From: a bacterium
GTDB lineage: Bacteria > UBA3054
Length of the DNA stretch: 9,222 nt
Assembly: GCA_017538635.1 (NCBI GenBank)
Contig: JAFYIM010000280.1
Coordinates: 1 to 9,222, forward strand
Direction of reading: 5' to 3'
Below the pieces are notes generated by a model. It ran no database searches, was not told the DNA's origin, and worked only from the letters and a program-made list of their open reading frames with translations. Shown piece by piece: positions 7,571-9,222 of the stretch (positions within the stretch are counted from its first letter, which is position 1; every line of letters begins with the position of its first letter). The translations under genes were made by a program, and so were the position numbers.

Positions 7571-8470
7571 ATGAACAAAATGAAAGATATTCTAATTAAA
7601 AACACGACCTTGGCCATTCTGACGGCCTTGCTTGCCGCCCCTGTTATGGCCGATTGGACGACTGATCCCGCCGCTGAGAGCGTGTGGTCGTCGGGCATTG
7701 AGCTTGACAACGTAAATCTCGGAACTGAATTTCTGATCTCCGTAATGGATCCCATAACTTTCGGCTCGGACTGGGCCTACGGCTACGACAGAGTATCGAC
7801 CGTCAGAGCGGAAAACAATATGATCAGGCCGTACTACATTTACCGCAACGTCTATGACGGCGAATACGGCAAATGTTACTGGAACTACGCCGACGAGGAT
7901 ATCCTCGCCCTGCCGAGACACCTCCATTATACGCTGATCCATGAAGTCAAAGACGGCATGGGCAATGTCCTTTGCACCGACACCGCTTACGTCACCATCG
8001 GTTCCGGCGACCCCCTGCCTCCGACCTGGTCCTCTAATTATACATTGGACACCTACAATATCGCCTCCGGCAAGAGCGTCGAGATCAAGCCTACCGACTA
8101 TATCACTTACAGCGCCAAGTGGGCCTTAAACGGCAAAGGCTTCGACAGGAAGTTTAAACTTTACGCCACCGATCAGGGCGCCAGCGGCATCATGGGCTTC
8201 TTCTCAATGTCCTCCGGCGACACCTACGACATCATGACAAGCTCTGTGGAAGGAGAAGGCACTTACAGGTGGAATTACACCTCCGTTGACCCCGGCGATC
8301 TGCCCAGGGGCGACTCCTATACTCTCAACTACACGATCTATGACAACGACGATCCCACCGCAATCTTCGAGTCTGTCACCAGCACCACATCCATTACGAT
8401 CACGCCGGAGCCTTCCCTTGCTTTGATGGCGCTCATCCTTTTCGGACTTTCCTATAGAAAATTAAACTGA
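7571..8470 (+). CDS. PEP-CTERM protein with two internal repeats, function unknown
   Basis: This is a 299-residue exported protein. Residues 1-27 form a signal peptide (hydrophobic TLAILTALLAAPVMA, cut before D28). The C-terminus TPEPSLALMALILFGLSYRK (278-297) is a short PEP-CTERM sorting signal: a PEP motif, one hydrophobic segment and a basic tail. Such tails are cut by exosortase at the inner membrane and the protein moves on to the surface or matrix. The body is two diverged copies of one beta-rich unit (37-143 and 152-277) with matching WSS, W-A, Y-x-WNY, LPR, YTL and TI positions. No enzyme motif is recognised, so a structural or adhesive surface role is inferred. A second ATG at 7580 is an equally possible start; neither has a clear Shine-Dalgarno sequence, so translation may depend on the gene 19 nt upstream. 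It sits between two SUMF1 paralogs. No exosortase gene is in the window. Confidence 0.85.
   Translation: MNKMKDILIKNTTLAILTALLAAPVMADWTTDPAAESVWSSGIELDNVNLGTEFLISVMDPITFGSDWAYGYDRVSTVRAENNMIRPYYIYRNVYDGEYGKCYWNYADEDILALPRHLHYTLIHEVKDGMGNVLCTDTAYVTIGSGDPLPPTWSSNYTLDTYNIASGKSVEIKPTDYITYSAKWALNGKGFDRKFKLYATDQGASGIMGFFSMSSGDTYDIMTSSVEGEGTYRWNYTSVDPGDLPRGDSYTLNYTIYDNDDPTAIFESVTSTTSITITPEPSLALMALILFGLSYRKLN
7679..7999 (+). repeat. Protein-level internal repeat, unit 1 of the PEP-CTERM protein
   Basis: Residues 37-143. Landmarks are WSS at 39-41, W68-A69, YWNY at 103-106, LPR at 114-116, YTL at 120-122 and VTI at 141-143. It aligns with unit 2, with identical spacing from WNY to LPR (W to P, 11 residues) and from LPR to YTL (P to Y, 5 residues). 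Confidence 0.7.
8024..8401 (+). repeat. Protein-level internal repeat, unit 2 of the PEP-CTERM protein
   Basis: Residues 152-277. Landmarks are WSS at 153-155, W184-A185, WNY at 234-236, LPR at 244-246, YTL at 250-252 and ITI at 275-277, directly before the PEP motif. It carries about 14 extra residues between W184 and W234 compared with unit 1, rich in Gly and Ser around 203-217. Confidence 0.7.
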
Positions 8471-8472
8471 GG
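8469..8472 (+). promoter_or_regulatory. Ribosome binding site of the second SUMF1 paralog
   Basis: GAGG overlaps the PEP-CTERM stop codon (TGA, 8468-8470) and lies 7 nt before GTG 8480. This placement supports the GTG start and coupling to the upstream gene. Confidence 0.65.
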
Positions 8473-8479
8473 TATAAAA

Positions 8480-9222
8480 GTGAATAACAGATCTCTATTT
8501 TTACTTTTGCTGTCTTTGGCTGCCGCCGCGTCGGTTTTAGCAAACAGCACTCTGACCAGCGTCACCGCCTCCCAGCGTTGGCCCTGGAACGGCAAGGTCG
8601 ACATTGACTATACCTTAACGTCCAATGCGACGTTCCCTGTTTTCCGCACAGCCTTCCACGGTCAGATCGAAGACGGCTCTGTCTTTGACCTTAGCTCCAT
8701 CGAAGGCGAAGGCGCCTGCGGCATCGTCTTTGGCGACGGCGTAAAAAGAATCACCTGGAACTCCACCGTTGACAAGCCGAATACCAATACCGACGACGCC
8801 AAATTCAACGTGATCGCCCTGGACGTCAGCGGAACCGCTTCGACCTACCTTAAGTTGGATCTCGCCGACTACACCCTGAGTCCCAGCGCGACTGGTCCGG
8901 TGAATGTTGGCCATAATAACGCCTGCAAAACCACAAATATCTGGTTCAGAAGGATCAATCAGGGTACCTTCTACATGGGCTCCGCCTCGGACGAACCGAA
9001 CAGACAGCCGGGCGGCGTCCCTGAAGACAAGCATCGGGTGACGATCACCAGGCCCATATACATCGGCGTGCTTGAAACCACTGCAGACCAGTACTCGAGG
9101 ATAATGAACATCCAGACAGGCAGAAACAGCAAGCTGCCCAGAGTCCAGATACAAGAGAAAGAGCTGCGCGGCGAAACCTACGGCATGACCTGGCCTGACA
9201 AGACCGACTACAGAGTAGATGA
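8480..9222 (+). CDS. Secreted SUMF1/FGE-fold protein, copy 2, 3'-truncated by the window end
   Basis: An open frame runs from GTG 8480 to the last base without a stop (247 codons plus 2 bases). It is a clear paralog of the protein at 6220. Residues 1-21 are a signal peptide (MNNRSLFLLLLSLAAAASVLA, cut before N22). The same unnamed N-terminal domain follows, with QRWPWNGKVDIDYTL, PVFRTAFHGQI, GACGI and GVKRITWN. The start of a SUMF1 domain comes next: RRINQGTFYMGSASDEPNRQ, then PEDKHRVTITRPIYIG, then ELRGETYGMTWPDKTDYRVD at the end. The two proteins align nearly end to end over this region with short gaps, and differ most in the stretch after the QY motif (about residues 206-225 here). The catalytic-cysteine region lies beyond the window, so its FGE status cannot be judged. 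It starts 9 nt after the PEP-CTERM stop and belongs to the same probable transcript. Confidence 0.92.
   Translation, partial: MNNRSLFLLLLSLAAAASVLANSTLTSVTASQRWPWNGKVDIDYTLTSNATFPVFRTAFHGQIEDGSVFDLSSIEGEGACGIVFGDGVKRITWNSTVDKPNTNTDDAKFNVIALDVSGTASTYLKLDLADYTLSPSATGPVNVGHNNACKTTNIWFRRINQGTFYMGSASDEPNRQPGGVPEDKHRVTITRPIYIGVLETTADQYSRIMNIQTGRNSKLPRVQIQEKELRGETYGMTWPDKTDYRVD

Noticed and set aside
7159..7755. 198-residue open frame on the minus strand crossing the SUMF1/PEP-CTERM junction
   Set aside because: Both + strand genes under it have signal peptides and recognisable domains; the minus frame has none.
8615..9154. 179-residue open frame on the minus strand
   Set aside because: It lies opposite the truncated second SUMF1 paralog, which is strongly supported by homology to copy 1.

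Overview
The window is a stretch of bacterial chromosome with every supported gene on the + strand. It falls into two transcriptional blocks separated by a 237-base intergenic region. The gene set is a tripartite RND efflux pump, a sialate O-acetylesterase-type esterase with a discoidin-like domain, secreted SUMF1/FGE-fold proteins and a PEP-CTERM protein. Together with GC-rich coding sequence, this suggests a Gram-negative member of the PVC group (Kiritimatiellota, Lentisphaerota or Verrucomicrobiota), possibly a glycan-using gut or aquatic bacterium. That placement is inference from gene content; no rRNA or other marker gene is present.

Block 1 (1-5982) reads as one operon. It holds the 3' part of a periplasmic adaptor (membrane fusion protein), then an AcrB/HAE1-type RND transporter 3 nt later, then an esterase whose ATG overlaps the transporter stop (TAATG). 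Both junctions carry a Shine-Dalgarno sequence inside the preceding gene, so translation is probably coupled. The transporter keeps the proton-relay residues (D406, D407, K930). The esterase keeps the GQSN serine (S112) and the HP histidine (H383) but has no visible signal peptide, which is unusual for this family. No outer-membrane channel gene follows the pump. A strong two-segment hairpin at 5995-6036 probably ends the block.

Block 2 (from a predicted promoter at 6098-6126 to the window end) holds three tightly packed genes for exported proteins. First is a 443-aa lipobox-free secreted protein with an unnamed N-terminal beta-rich domain and a SUMF1/FGE-fold domain. Next is a 299-aa PEP-CTERM protein built from two internal repeats. 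Third is a paralog of the first protein, cut by the window end; it starts at GTG 8480 and has no stop inside the window. The two SUMF1 paralogs share the same architecture, the same unusual GTG start and closely similar signal peptides, so this is a tandem duplication interleaved with a PEP-CTERM gene. In the complete paralog the first of the two copper-binding cysteines of true formylglycine-generating enzymes is not visible. A scaffold, binding or other non-FGE role is therefore more likely than sulfatase activation.

The most interesting part is block 2: a possibly longer array of exported SUMF1/C-type-lectin-fold proteins with an unnamed N-terminal domain, alternating with a duplicated-repeat PEP-CTERM protein. 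No RNA genes, insertion sequences, CRISPR arrays or origins were recognised.
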